The notes: generated by a model from the sequence alone, not told the origin. Shown: positions 1 to 8,113, counted from the stretch's first letter. The stretch: 39,191 nucleotides of DNA from DASRJX01 sp035649235 (GCA_035649235.1 DASRJX010000069.1:1-39191); one strand, 5' to 3'. Numbers and translations are program-made.

Positions 1-1
1 C

Positions 2-181
2 CTGTTCATGGGCCTCGCGGCCGCCCGCGTCGTGCCGGGCCTCGGCCGGGAGACTACTTTTGCCGTGGTGATGGTGCTGCTCAAGACCGGCGCCGACGCT
101 CTGAGCCACGCCTTCGAGCATCGCTGGTTCATGATCGAGCAACCGCCGGTCATCCCTGATAGGGAGGCGACGGCCTCATGA
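2..181 (+). CDS. C-terminal fragment of a membrane protein
   Basis: The reading frame is open from the window edge to a TGA at 179-181 and gives 59 residues. The first half is hydrophobic and includes a segment reading TTFAVVMVLLKTGADALSHA, which looks like a last transmembrane helix. It is followed by a short polar tail containing HAFEHRWFMIEQPP. A terminal helix ending in a lysine and a histidine-containing tail resembles the end of DUF6498-type membrane proteins, but the fragment is too short for a firm family call. Its stop codon overlaps the start of a tiny downstream ORF by 4 bp. Confidence 0.5.
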   Translation: MFMGLAAARVVPGLGRETTFAVVMVLLKTGADALSHAFEHRWFMIEQPPVIPDREATAS

Positions 182-258
182 CGACACCGACACCGCCTCC
201 GAATCGCCGGCGCAACCAAACGTCCTCGCGTCAGGACTCCGGGCGGGACGGACGATAG
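178..258 (+). CDS. possible 26-residue basic small ORF
   Basis: An ATG at 178 overlaps the upstream stop (ATGA) and opens a 26-codon frame ending in TAG at 256-258. The peptide is Pro/Arg/Ser/Gln-rich (it begins MTTPTPPPNRRR) and has no recognisable domain. The 4-bp stop/start overlap is the arrangement used elsewhere in this window for translational coupling, which is the only argument for it. It may equally be a chance ORF in the leader of the DUF3806 gene. Confidence 0.2.
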   Translation: MTTPTPPPNRRRNQTSSRQDSGRDGR

Positions 259-274
259 GAAGGAGGTGATGGCT

Positions 275-694
275 ATGCCGTTGCTGGTTCCGACGGCCGA
301 CGACTCGAATCGGATCGCCGAGCAGTGGGACGTGGCCGACCGGCTGGTTCGGGAGCACGTGGGTCAGGGACTCGATCGGTCCCTGCGCGACATCGACCGG
401 CTTCAGAAGCTGCTCGAGCGCGGAGTCGTGACGGGCGCGCAGACCTACGAGCTGCAATGCCTCGGGATCGCTCTCGGCCAGGTGCTCGCGCGCAACGTCA
501 CAGGCCTCGACTGGGCCGTCATCGAGGACGAGTACGGTCGCGACCCGACCATCCGGTACCGCGACACCTCGTTTCAGATCAATGTCCTGACCATGATCTC
601 CAAGCGGGTCGAATCCGGCCAGCAGGTCGATGTGCAGGGAATGTACGAGTGGGTCCGCGCACAGTTGAAGACACTGGGCACCGAGGTCGATTGA
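275..694 (+). CDS. DUF3806 family protein
   Basis: This cytoplasmic protein of about 139 residues has no signal peptide or membrane segment. The central stretch YELQCLGIALGQVL, followed by WAVIEDEYGRDPTIRY and LTMISKRVESG, is the conserved block of the DUF3806 family, whose function is not established. Start choice: GTG 266, ATG 269 and ATG 275 are all in frame. An AGGAGG at 261-266 is correctly spaced only for ATG 275, so that start is preferred. The stop at 692-694 overlaps the ATG of the next gene by one base (TGATG), so the two are probably co-translated. Confidence 0.8.
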   Translation: MPLLVPTADDSNRIAEQWDVADRLVREHVGQGLDRSLRDIDRLQKLLERGVVTGAQTYELQCLGIALGQVLARNVTGLDWAVIEDEYGRDPTIRYRDTSFQINVLTMISKRVESGQQVDVQGMYEWVRAQLKTLGTEVD

Positions 695-2007
695 TGGGCT
701 CCATGGCAAGAGGGCGACGCCGGACCGGGGCCCTAATCCTCGTCGGCCTGCTGGCAGTCGTCTCCCTGTGGCAGGCGACTGCGCCATCTGCCCCGGCGCA
801 GGGCAGGCGCGTCGTGATCGGCGCCAGCGCCGTGTTCGACGGCAAGGGCCGCCTGCTGCGCAACACGCGCATCGTGGCCGAGGGTGGAAGGATCGTCGCC
901 CTCGATCCCAAGGCCGGGCCCGTGGACTACGACCTGACCGGGCTGACGGTGCTGCCGGGCTTCATCGACGCGCACGTGCACATCACCTGGGGCTTCGACA
1001 AGGACGGCAAGAACGCGGGCACGGGAGGAACGACGCAGGAGGCGGCCTACGAAGCGGCCTCGAACGCCTGGCTGACGCTGATGGGAGGCTTCACGACGGT
1101 GCAGAGCGTCGGCGCGCCCGGCGACGTGCCCCTGCGCGATGCCATCGCGAAGGGCGTTCTCCCCGGTCCGCGCATCCTGACGTCCATCGAATGGCTCATG
1201 GGACGGGGCGCTGAGACCGGGACGCCGGACGACGTCCGCGCCTTCGTGCGCAAGGAGAAGCGCGCGGGCGCCGACGTGATCAAGATCATGGCCTCGGGCG
1301 GGATGCTCAAAGGGGAGAAGACGCTGTCACAGGAGCAGCTCGACGCCGCCTGCGACGAGGCGAAAAAGCAGGGCCTGCGCACGCTGGTGCACGCCTATCG
1401 GGACGCAGTCCGGGCGGCGACGCTGGCCGGCTGCACGCAGATCGAGCACGGCCTGGGAGCGTCGGACGACGACCTCAGGCTGATGGCCGGGAAGGGGACC
1501 TACTTCGATCCGCAGGCCGGGCTGACGCTGGAGACGTATCTCCGGAACAAGGAGAAGTACGTCGGCACGCAGTTCTTCCCGGCGACGCTCGAAGGATTCG
1601 CGCTGATGGAGACGATCCTGCCGATGAACCACGAGCTGATGCGGCGCGCCGTGAAGATCCCGGGGCTGAAGATCGTCTTTGGCGCGGACGCCGTGGCGGG
1701 GGCGCACGGGCGGAACGCCGAGGAGATGATCGACCGGGTGCGCGACGGCGGCGCGGAGCCGAGGGCGGTCCTGATCTCCGCCAATGGGCTGGGTGCAGAG
1801 GCGCTCGGCATGGCGGATCGGATAGGCTCCATAGCGCCCGGCCTGCAGGCGGACATCATCGCTCTCCAGGGGGACCCGCTTCGGGACATCACGTCCGTGA
1901 GGCGCGTGGTGTTCGTGATGAAGGGGGGCGTGGTGTACCGGAACGTGGCGCGTAGCGAGACGGCGATGCTCGACCGTGTCGACGCGCGAGGGGAGGGCGT
2001 GAGATGA
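694..2007 (+). CDS. exported imidazolonepropionase-like amidohydrolase
   Basis: This 437-residue metal-dependent amidohydrolase begins with an Arg-rich n-region and a hydrophobic stretch (about residues 12-30) ending near APAQG, a typical Sec signal, so it probably acts in the periplasm. The TIM-barrel metal ligands are visible: H94 and H96 (IDAHVHITWG), K197 (VIKIMASGG), H233 (LVHAYRD), H252 (QIEHG) and the late Asp in VFGADAV. The C-terminal region returns to the composite beta-sandwich (ADIIALQGDPL). Relatives include prolidase-like and other dipeptidase or lactonase-like enzymes; the substrate cannot be read from sequence. A second in-frame ATG at 703 is possible. The start overlaps the DUF3806 stop and the end overlaps the next gene, so it lies inside an operon. 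Confidence 0.85.
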   Translation: MGSMARGRRRTGALILVGLLAVVSLWQATAPSAPAQGRRVVIGASAVFDGKGRLLRNTRIVAEGGRIVALDPKAGPVDYDLTGLTVLPGFIDAHVHITWGFDKDGKNAGTGGTTQEAAYEAASNAWLTLMGGFTTVQSVGAPGDVPLRDAIAKGVLPGPRILTSIEWLMGRGAETGTPDDVRAFVRKEKRAGADVIKIMASGGMLKGEKTLSQEQLDAACDEAKKQGLRTLVHAYRDAVRAATLAGCTQIEHGLGASDDDLRLMAGKGTYFDPQAGLTLETYLRNKEKYVGTQFFPATLEGFALMETILPMNHELMRRAVKIPGLKIVFGADAVAGAHGRNAEEMIDRVRDGGAEPRAVLISANGLGAEALGMADRIGSIAPGLQADIIALQGDPLRDITSVRRVVFVMKGGVVYRNVARSETAMLDRVDARGEGVR

Positions 2008-2432
2008 GCCGATCGACCGGCCGCTCCCGGGTCGCGCCTGAAGGGTGGACGACCGTGGTGCCGCGGATCGTGGCGCAGGACGCGCGGAGCCTGGTGGAGT
2101 TCGTCACGCGGGTGTTCGATGCGACAGGCGCCTATCGTGAGGATCGGCCGAGCGACCTCCGGATCGGCGACTCGGTCCTCATGATCAGCGACGCCGGAAT
2201 CCGGCAGCCGACGGCGGCCTTCCTGTACGTGTACGTCCGAGACGCCGACGCCACGTACCGCCGGGCCCTCGAGGCGGGGGCGCGTTCTCTCGAGGACCCG
2301 ATGGACACCCCGTACGGAGACCGCCGCTGCATGCTCGAGGACCGATGGGGGAACACCTGGCAGATCGCCACCTACAGGGCGCCCAAGGCGCGGCGCAGGC
2401 CGAAGCGCCGAGCACGCCGGTCCAGGGCCTAA
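2004..2432 (+). CDS. VOC (glyoxalase/PhnB-like) family protein
   Basis: This 142-residue protein shows one vicinal-oxygen-chelate fold. VVPRIVAQDARSLVEFVTRVF opens the first beta-alpha-beta module. DSVLMISDAG and the FLYVYVRDADATYRRALEAGA segment follow, and CMLEDRWGNTWQIATY closes the second module in the PhnB-like style. It ends in an Arg/Lys-rich tail of about 17 residues. Members of this family include dioxygenases, glyoxalases and binding proteins, so a specific reaction is not assigned. The ATG overlaps the amidohydrolase stop by 4 bp. Confidence 0.8.
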   Translation: MSRSTGRSRVAPEGWTTVVPRIVAQDARSLVEFVTRVFDATGAYREDRPSDLRIGDSVLMISDAGIRQPTAAFLYVYVRDADATYRRALEAGARSLEDPMDTPYGDRRCMLEDRWGNTWQIATYRAPKARRRPKRRARRSRA

Positions 2433-2441
2433 GGAGGATTC

Positions 2442-2939
2442 TTGCAGCCTGGAAGCCCGGCGAAGGCGATCTTGATTGGAGGGTTGATGGCGGGCACGTG
2501 CGACATCACGGCAGCGTGCGTCCAGTATTACGCCTTGCGCGGCGTCGGTCCGGTGCGGATCTTCCAGTCCGTCGCCAGCGGCCTGCTGGGCGCCGACGCG
2601 TTCACCGGCGGCGCCCGGACGGCGGCCTTGGGGCTGGGCCTCCACTTCTTCATCGCCTTCGTCTGGACGGTGGTGTTCGTCCTGGCCAGCCGCCGGCTCA
2701 GCCTGCTCCGCATGCAACCCCTGGCCGTGGGCGCTGTGTACGGGATCGTCGTCTTTATCGTCATGCACTTCGCCGTCCTGCCGCTCTCGGCGGTCGCCAA
2801 GCGGCCGATCAACCCGGCCATGGCCGCCATCCAGGTCGTCATCCACATCGTCTGCATCGGCTGGCCGATAGCACTGGCCGCCCGGCGCTGGGCATGGCAC
2901 CCTGAGATGGCTGGGTTCCAGGGGAGAGAACGTGTCTGA
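2442..2939 (+). CDS. conserved four-helix inner-membrane protein
   Basis: This 165-residue protein has about four hydrophobic segments: ILIGGLMAGTCDITAACVQ, a long stretch around LGLGLHFFIAFVWTVVFVLA, AVYGIVVFIVMHFAVL, and a last one around VVIHIVCIGWPIALA. The motif GVGPVRIFQSVASGLLGADAF between helices 1 and 2 is conserved in a family of small bacterial membrane proteins of unknown function that I recognise by pattern but cannot name securely. Start: TTG at 2442 follows AAGGAGG (2431-2437) at good spacing, and no better ATG keeps helix 1 intact. The last codons overlap the next gene by 8 bp. Confidence 0.7.
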   Translation: MQPGSPAKAILIGGLMAGTCDITAACVQYYALRGVGPVRIFQSVASGLLGADAFTGGARTAALGLGLHFFIAFVWTVVFVLASRRLSLLRMQPLAVGAVYGIVVFIVMHFAVLPLSAVAKRPINPAMAAIQVVIHIVCIGWPIALAARRWAWHPEMAGFQGRERV

Positions 2940-3867
2940 AGACCTGACAGCGTGGCGCCGGTTCTTCGCGGAGGAGATCCAGGCGGTGGTCGGCATCAAG
3001 ACGGCCGCCCTGGTCGAGGCCCTGGCGACCGTGCCCCGCGAGCGGTTCCTGCGAAAGGGGCCGTGGCTGGTGCTTGGCGTAGGGGACCTCGGCGGGGCTC
3101 CGCGCATGACGCCGGACGCCGACCCGCGGCACGTCTATCACAACCTCTCGATCGCCATCGACGCGGAGCGGATGCTGTTCAATGGCGCGCCGGGCGTCGT
3201 CGTGACCTGCCTCGAGGCATTGGGCCTCCGGCCTGGCGACCGGCTGCTGCACGTCGGCTGCGGCCTCGGCTACTACACGGCACTCGCCGCGCTGTGCGTC
3301 GGTCCTTCCGGGCGGGTCCTGTCGATCGAGGTCGACGAGCGCCTCGCAGCCGAGGCGGCGGCCAATCTGAAGGCATTCGAGCAAGTGGAGGTCCGTCCGG
3401 GGGACGGCACCGACCTGCGCGACGAATCGTTCGACGCCATCCTGGTCAACGCCGGCGTGACCCACCCGCACGAAGCGTGGCTCGGCGCTCTGGCGGCGAA
3501 GGGCCGCATGGTGCTGCCTCTCACCTTCACCACGCCCCAGCCGCCCGCGACGGCCGGAACGGGGCCCGCGCGAACGGGACCCCCGGCCGGGACGGGATCT
3601 CTGACCGGGTCGGGCCCCACGATCGGGAAGGGCCCGATCCTGCTGTTCACGGCGGACGGCGAAGCCGGCTCGCTGGCCGCGCGCGTCGTGACGATGGTCG
3701 CGATCTACTCGGCGGTCGGGATCCGTGACGCGGCGATGAACGACCAATTGGCGAAGGCTTTCATGAAGGGGGCCTGGCCCGCGATCAGGCGCCTGCGCCG
3801 GGATCCCCACGAGGCGGCGCCGTCCTGCTGCCTGCACTGCGACACCTTCTGTCTGTCGGCATCCTAG
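2932..3867 (+). CDS. PCMT-like SAM-dependent methyltransferase
   Basis: This 311-residue protein resembles protein-L-isoaspartate O-methyltransferase. The N-terminal VPRERFL, the SAM motif I LLHVGCGLGYY (about 105-115), the acidic post-I motif SIEVDE (131-136) and the later DAILVNAGVTHPH match the fold. It differs from housekeeping Pcm in two ways. There is a Gly/Thr/Pro-rich insert at residues about 202-234, encoded by degenerate GC-rich DNA repeats. The C-terminus is Cys-rich (CCLHCDTFC). It may be a distinct methyltransferase rather than an isoaspartate repair enzyme. The GTG start at 2932 follows GGGGAG and overlaps the upstream membrane-protein gene by 8 bp. Confidence 0.75.
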   Translation: MSEDLTAWRRFFAEEIQAVVGIKTAALVEALATVPRERFLRKGPWLVLGVGDLGGAPRMTPDADPRHVYHNLSIAIDAERMLFNGAPGVVVTCLEALGLRPGDRLLHVGCGLGYYTALAALCVGPSGRVLSIEVDERLAAEAAANLKAFEQVEVRPGDGTDLRDESFDAILVNAGVTHPHEAWLGALAAKGRMVLPLTFTTPQPPATAGTGPARTGPPAGTGSLTGSGPTIGKGPILLFTADGEAGSLAARVVTMVAIYSAVGIRDAAMNDQLAKAFMKGAWPAIRRLRRDPHEAAPSCCLHCDTFCLSAS

Positions 3868-3917
3868 AACCGGCGGAATGGGATCGCCCGGCGGCGACCT
3901 GCCCTGGAGGAAAAACC

Positions 3918-4790
3918 ATGAACCTGGTTCACATAGGGAGTCTGGCGGCGCTGCTCGGCCTCGTGACGGCGGAAGCGGTCGTCGCCGGCCTCCCGAAGAC
4001 GAAGTCGACCGGCTCCCTGGAGGTCGTCGAGGTCACGCCACAGGACGGTGCGCCGGTCGATCGCGACTCGACCATCACCGCCAGGCTGCGGTTCAGCATC
4101 GACAACTTCCAGGACAAGAAGGGCCGGTACGCCATCTCGATCAATTTCCAGGACGTCCAGTCGCGGTCGAGGACGTTCGCCGCCAGCGAAGACGACGCGC
4201 TCATGCTCAAGGAGGCGTCGGGCACGGTCAAGCTGTCCTGCCCCCTCGCCAAGATCTGGGACGATGCGCGGCTGCGCAAGCCCCTGGTCGTCTACTTCTA
4301 CCTGCACGAATTCACGGGCAAGCGCGAGAGCGTCGTGCTGTACAGCACGGAGGGGGTCCGCTACTCCGTCCGCGACCCGGCCTCCTCGGCCGCCGACGAG
4401 GCGGCCACGGAGCTCCTCCTGGTCATGGACGTCGAGAGGATGATGATGGGGGGCGCCTCCGCCATGACCGATTCCATAATCCAGGACAACGCGGGGCTCG
4501 CGCCGTACCGGGACGTTATCCTCGAATGGGCCGGCAAGGTCATGACCTGGGACGCGCTGGCGCCGAAGCTGGTGACGATGTACACCGAGTCCTTCACGGA
4601 GTCCGAGTTGCGCGACCTGGCGGCTTTCTACAGGACGCCCGCGGGCCGGAAGGCGCTGTCGGTGATGCCCGAATTGATGCGGCGCGGGGCCATGCTCGGC
4701 AGCCAGGTGGCGAACGAGCACATGGATGAGCTGCAGGAGATGCTCCAGAAGCGGGCGGAGCAGCTCGAAAAGCAGCCGCCGCAGCCCTGA
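3918..4790 (+). CDS. exported DUF2059 protein
   Basis: This 290-residue protein has a short signal peptide (about residues 1-23, ending near VVAGL). The first half is a beta-rich domain of about 130 residues (TITARLRFSIDN, then YAISINFQDVQSRSRTF) that I do not recognise. The second half (about 165-280) is a DUF2059 domain, seen in MYTESFTESELRDLAAFY, RTPAGRKALSVMPELM and a helical C-terminus ending in a Gln/Glu/Lys coiled-coil-like tail. DUF2059 proteins are periplasmic and of unknown biochemical function. GGAGG sits 9 bp before the ATG. It follows the methyltransferase after 50 bp and is separated from the next gene by 163 bp. Confidence 0.8.
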   Translation: MNLVHIGSLAALLGLVTAEAVVAGLPKTKSTGSLEVVEVTPQDGAPVDRDSTITARLRFSIDNFQDKKGRYAISINFQDVQSRSRTFAASEDDALMLKEASGTVKLSCPLAKIWDDARLRKPLVVYFYLHEFTGKRESVVLYSTEGVRYSVRDPASSAADEAATELLLVMDVERMMMGGASAMTDSIIQDNAGLAPYRDVILEWAGKVMTWDALAPKLVTMYTESFTESELRDLAAFYRTPAGRKALSVMPELMRRGAMLGSQVANEHMDELQEMLQKRAEQLEKQPPQP

Positions 4791-4904
4791 CGCGCCGCCC
4801 GCCGGCGGATAAGCCTCCTCGCCGGCCCCGGGCGGCCGCCGGGCGAATGACCACTCCCACCGCGCCCCGGCCATCGTAGCCTCCGTCCGCGCTCCAGAGT
4901 TCGT

Positions 4905-4925
4905 TGCGGCGACCTTCTCGCCGCA
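4905..4925 (+). other. perfect 8-bp hairpin in the leader of the CIA30 gene
   Basis: TGCGGCGA (4905-4912) pairs perfectly with TCGCCGCA (4918-4925) across the loop CCTTC. It ends 28 bp before the ATG at 4954 and has no T-run after it, so it is not a normal intrinsic terminator. It lies in the 163-bp gap after the DUF2059 gene and could be an mRNA 5' structure or a protein site. The rest of that gap is GC-rich, holds other weak inverted repeats around 4797-4850, and shows no clear promoter. Confidence 0.35.
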
Positions 4926-4953
4926 GTTCAGGAGTGGGACAAGGAGGCGCCCC

Positions 4954-6180
4954 ATGGACCGGATGTTGAAGTTCGCGGTGAAGGCTGTCGTGGTCTTGCT
5001 GCTGACCCTCATGCTGTCGGCTCCGCTCGTCTCAGGAGGCGAGACGAAGACGTGGGTGCTCGACGACTTCGAGGACGGCGACCTCAAGGCCACCTCCGGG
5101 CTGTCGTGGTTCCTGCTCGCCGACGATCTCATGGGGGGCGCGACCGAAGCGCGCCTCGAGGTGCGGCCGGGCGGTCCCTCGGCGTCGCGGCACGCTCTCG
5201 GCCTCGCCGGCCGCCTGGGCGCGGGGAAGCGGTCGTTCGCGGGCGCGTGGACGTCGCTCGATCGCACGGGACGCTCCGTCGACCTGAGCGCGTTCGAAGG
5301 CATCAGGCTCCGCGTCAAGACCCAGAGGCCGCTCCAGGTCGGGCTCCGAGGCAGCTTCATCAACTACATGGCGGACATCGAGCCCGGCGCAGGGTGGCGT
5401 CTGGTGGAGATCCCGTTCGCCCGGCTCACGCCGCTGGGGAAGGTCCCCGAAGGGACGCGCTGGAACCCCGGCAAGATCGAGAACTTCGGCATCACGACGC
5501 CACAGATGCCTTCCGCCGAGGATCGCCCGGCCGAGGATTTCGCCGTCGAGGTGGACGACATCGTTCTCTACGGTCCGGGGAAGGGAAGCGCGGCGCCGAA
5601 AGCATTGCAGTCGCCGGGGACGACGTTCGTGCTCCCCTTCACGCCAAAGGCAGAGATCCCGTCGAAGGGCTGGATCGAGCTGGCCACCGATCCGGCGGGG
5701 GACGGCCGGCAGCCATCCCTCCCGGACGCCACCCGCCTGGAGGCCATCCCGGCCTCGGCGGACGGCTTTCTGTGGCTGCGGGTCACCCTGCGCGAGCCGC
5801 CGCACGGCCGCTGGATGGGCGTGAACGCCGTCCTCGACGTCGACGGCGACCCGGCGAACGGCCAGCCGTGGTGGGGCGCCAACACCGCCTTCAAGTTCGA
5901 CCGCATCGTCAGCGTCTGGTGCCTGAGCGTGGAGGACGGCTGCGAGGGGATGATCGGGGTCGCCGACGCCGACCAGGCCACCACGGGGGTCCTGTCGGAC
6001 GACAACGGCAGTGCCGGACTCAAGATCGCCATCGACAAGGAGAGACGCGCCTTCGTCGTGGGTGTCCCCCGCGACGTCCTGCACCTCAAGGCGGATCCGG
6101 TCCGGATGCTCGTCGCGGTCGGTTCGGCGCTATCCTTCAACGACGATGTCCCGGGAGAGGGTGCTGCCACGCTCCGCTGA
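4954..6180 (+). CDS. exported CIA30-domain protein with C-terminal beta domain
   Basis: This 408-residue protein has a strong Sec signal (about 8-29, a VVVLLLTLMLSAPLVS core). Residues about 36-210 form a CIA30-type domain (named for NADH:ubiquinone oxidoreductase intermediate-associated protein 30, a galactose-binding-like jelly roll): VLDDFEDGDLKA, WFLLADDLMGGAT, then GIRLRVKTQRPLQVGLR and FAVEVDDIVLYG. Residues about 225-408 are a second beta-rich module (FLWLRVTLREPPHGRWMGVN, DVDGDPANGQPWWG) resembling a carbohydrate-binding or DOMON-like sandwich; this is a guess. AAGGAGG precedes the ATG. The gene is followed after 25 bp by a two-component pair, suggesting it is an exported partner or target of that system. 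Confidence 0.75.
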   Translation: MDRMLKFAVKAVVVLLLTLMLSAPLVSGGETKTWVLDDFEDGDLKATSGLSWFLLADDLMGGATEARLEVRPGGPSASRHALGLAGRLGAGKRSFAGAWTSLDRTGRSVDLSAFEGIRLRVKTQRPLQVGLRGSFINYMADIEPGAGWRLVEIPFARLTPLGKVPEGTRWNPGKIENFGITTPQMPSAEDRPAEDFAVEVDDIVLYGPGKGSAAPKALQSPGTTFVLPFTPKAEIPSKGWIELATDPAGDGRQPSLPDATRLEAIPASADGFLWLRVTLREPPHGRWMGVNAVLDVDGDPANGQPWWGANTAFKFDRIVSVWCLSVEDGCEGMIGVADADQATTGVLSDDNGSAGLKIAIDKERRAFVVGVPRDVLHLKADPVRMLVAVGSALSFNDDVPGEGAATLR

Positions 6181-6205
6181 CGCGGTGCCTCCGGCGGGGG
6201 GCGCC

Positions 6206-7336
6206 ATGGGCACGCCGGTCGTCGTGGCGCTGTGCGCCGCGTGGCTGGCCTGCGTCGGCATCTACGCGGTCCTCTTTTCCCTCACGGGGTTCCCGTTCGC
6301 GTTCGCGCTGCGGGGGGCGCTCGCGAACGGGATCCCCGACGGGCTTCTGGCCCTCGTCGTCCTGCGGGCGGCGCGGAGGATGGACGCGGCCCGCGACACG
6401 CCCCTGGGCCTGCTGCGCTCCCACCTGCCGCGGGCCGCGCTCTTCGTGGGGCTCGCCCTCGCGGGCAAGTCGTTCCTCCTCTGGATCGAGTTCATCCTGG
6501 TGCGCGGGGACACCCACTACCGGATCGTCGCGGGTATTGTTGGCTGGCATCTCTTCATCAGCGTCCTCGTCTACCTCGCGGCCACGGCCGCCGCGCAGGC
6601 CTGGATGACCGCGCGGCGCCTCAAGGAGGAGGAGGCGCACGCCGCCCGCGCCGAGGCCCTCCGGGCGCGCGCCGAGCTGTCCGCGCTGCGGGCGCAGCTC
6701 AACCCGCACTTCCTGTTCAACGTGTTGCACTCGGTCCTCGGGATGGTGCGCCGCGATCCGGCCGTCGCGGAGGCGGCACTCGAGGACCTGGGGGACCTGC
6801 TCCACTACGCCATCCGCGTGCACCGCGACGGCGTGGACTGGACGGCGCTGCGCCACGAGTGGGAGTTCATGGAGACGTACCTGAAGCTCGAGACGCTGAG
6901 GCTCGGCGACCGGCTGCAGGTCGTCCGCCAGGTGGACGAGGCGGCGCTCGACCAGTCGGTGCCGACCTTCTCGCTGCAGCCGCTGGTCGAGAACGCCGTG
7001 CGCCACGGGATAGCGCCGCGGGCGGCGGGCGGGCGCATCGCCGTCGCGTCGCGCATCGAGGGGGCGGCGCTCCGCCTCGAGGTGAGCAACGACGGCGACG
7101 GGACGCGCCCGGTCGGGGAGGAGGACAAGTCCGCGCGCGCCGCCGCGGGGCGCGACGGGGGCGGGCGCGCCGAGGACGGCGACGAGGGAGGCCTCGGCCT
7201 GCGCGTCCTCCGGGAGCGGCTGGAGGTCCTCTACCGGGGCCGGGCCCGGATGGCGGCGGGCCCGACGGCGGCAGGGGGCTACAACGTGGTCCTCACACTA
7301 CCGCTCGCGGCGGGCGATCCGGAGGCCGGCGAATGA
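6206..7336 (+). CDS. LytS-type sensor histidine kinase
   Basis: This 376-residue kinase has about four N-terminal membrane helices (residues 3-132) and no separate extracellular sensor domain, followed by a coiled linker (135-165). The His_kinase motif LRAQLNPHFLFN places the phospho-acceptor at H168. The ATPase has the N-box VENAVRHG (about 261-268), G1 DGDG (296-299) and G2 GGLGLR (328-333). Between G1 and G2, in the ATP lid, is an Ala/Gly/Asp/Glu-rich insert of about 25 residues. ATG 6206 starts just before helix 1. GTG 6185 and ATG 6146 (inside the upstream gene) are alternatives. The stop overlaps the regulator start by 4 bp. Confidence 0.88.
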   Translation: MGTPVVVALCAAWLACVGIYAVLFSLTGFPFAFALRGALANGIPDGLLALVVLRAARRMDAARDTPLGLLRSHLPRAALFVGLALAGKSFLLWIEFILVRGDTHYRIVAGIVGWHLFISVLVYLAATAAAQAWMTARRLKEEEAHAARAEALRARAELSALRAQLNPHFLFNVLHSVLGMVRRDPAVAEAALEDLGDLLHYAIRVHRDGVDWTALRHEWEFMETYLKLETLRLGDRLQVVRQVDEAALDQSVPTFSLQPLVENAVRHGIAPRAAGGRIAVASRIEGAALRLEVSNDGDGTRPVGEEDKSARAAAGRDGGGRAEDGDEGGLGLRVLRERLEVLYRGRARMAAGPTAAGGYNVVLTLPLAAGDPEAGE

Positions 7337-8082
7337 CGGCAGACAAGGTGCGCGCGCTCGTGGTGGAGGACGAGCCGGAAGCGCGGCGCACTCTCCTGGA
7401 GTACCTGCAGGACGCGGCGTGGGTGGAGGTCGTGGGGGAGGCCGCGGACGGCCGCGAGGCGGTGGACCGCATCGACCGGCTGGAGCCCGGGCTCGTCTTC
7501 CTCGACGTCAGGCTGCCCGAGCTGTCCGGCCTGGAGGTGCTGAAGCGCATTCGGCACCAGCCGGAGGTCGTCTTCGCGACGGCGTACGATCGGTACGCGG
7601 TCGCGGCCTTCGAGCTGGGAGCTCTCGACTACCTGGTCAAGCCGTTCGGGCGCGACCGTTTCCGCAAGATGCTGGAGCGGGTGCGGCGCCGGCTCTCCCG
7701 GGGAGCCGAGGGCCCCACGTCGGCGGAGCGGGCCCGGAGCGCCCTGGAGGGGGCGCCGATCCGGCGGCTGTTCGCGCGCTCGGGCGAGCGCATCCTCCCC
7801 ATCCCGGCCGCCGCGATCCTCCGCGTCCAGGCGCGCGGCGACTACGCCGAGGTGCACGCGCCCGGCGGGCCGTTCCTCCTGCACCTGAGCCTCACCGAAT
7901 TGGCCTCGCGGCTGGATCCCGAGCGCTTCGTCCAGGTGCACCGCTCGCACATCGTGAATCTCGACGCCGTGAGGCTGCTGCGCCCGTACGACGAGCGGAG
8001 GCTCCTCATCGTCCTCTCGAACGACGAGGAGATCGTCGCCAGCCGTTCGGCCTCCGAGGTGCTGCGCCGGCAGGCGCGGTGA
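7333..8082 (+). CDS. LytTR-family response regulator
   Basis: This 249-residue partner of the preceding kinase has a receiver domain (residues 5-120) with acidic pocket E12/D13, phospho-acceptor D58 (LVFLDVRLPE), the switch Thr in FATAYD and K103 (DYLVKPF). A linker leads to a LytTR DNA-binding domain (about 145-245) with RVQARGDYAEVH, FVQVHRSHIVNLDAV and the terminal LIVLSNDEEIVASRS. Such regulators bind imperfect direct repeats upstream of target genes. The ATGA overlap with the kinase makes the pair translationally coupled. About 31 bp separate its stop from the convergent pirin gene. Confidence 0.92.
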   Translation: MTADKVRALVVEDEPEARRTLLEYLQDAAWVEVVGEAADGREAVDRIDRLEPGLVFLDVRLPELSGLEVLKRIRHQPEVVFATAYDRYAVAAFELGALDYLVKPFGRDRFRKMLERVRRRLSRGAEGPTSAERARSALEGAPIRRLFARSGERILPIPAAAILRVQARGDYAEVHAPGGPFLLHLSLTELASRLDPERFVQVHRSHIVNLDAVRLLRPYDERRLLIVLSNDEEIVASRSASEVLRRQAR

Positions 8083-8113
8083 GCGAGAGCCGCAGTGAGG
8101 GAGAGCGGCGCCC

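Noticed and set aside
325..693. Upstream extension of the amidohydrolase
   Set aside because: The frame is open but overlaps the well-supported DUF3806 gene out of phase; the signal peptide begins at 694 or 703.
8083..8113. Terminator between the LytTR regulator and pirin genes
   Set aside because: Only a 5-bp GCCGC/GCGGC pairing with an 11-nt loop and no T-run; too weak to call.
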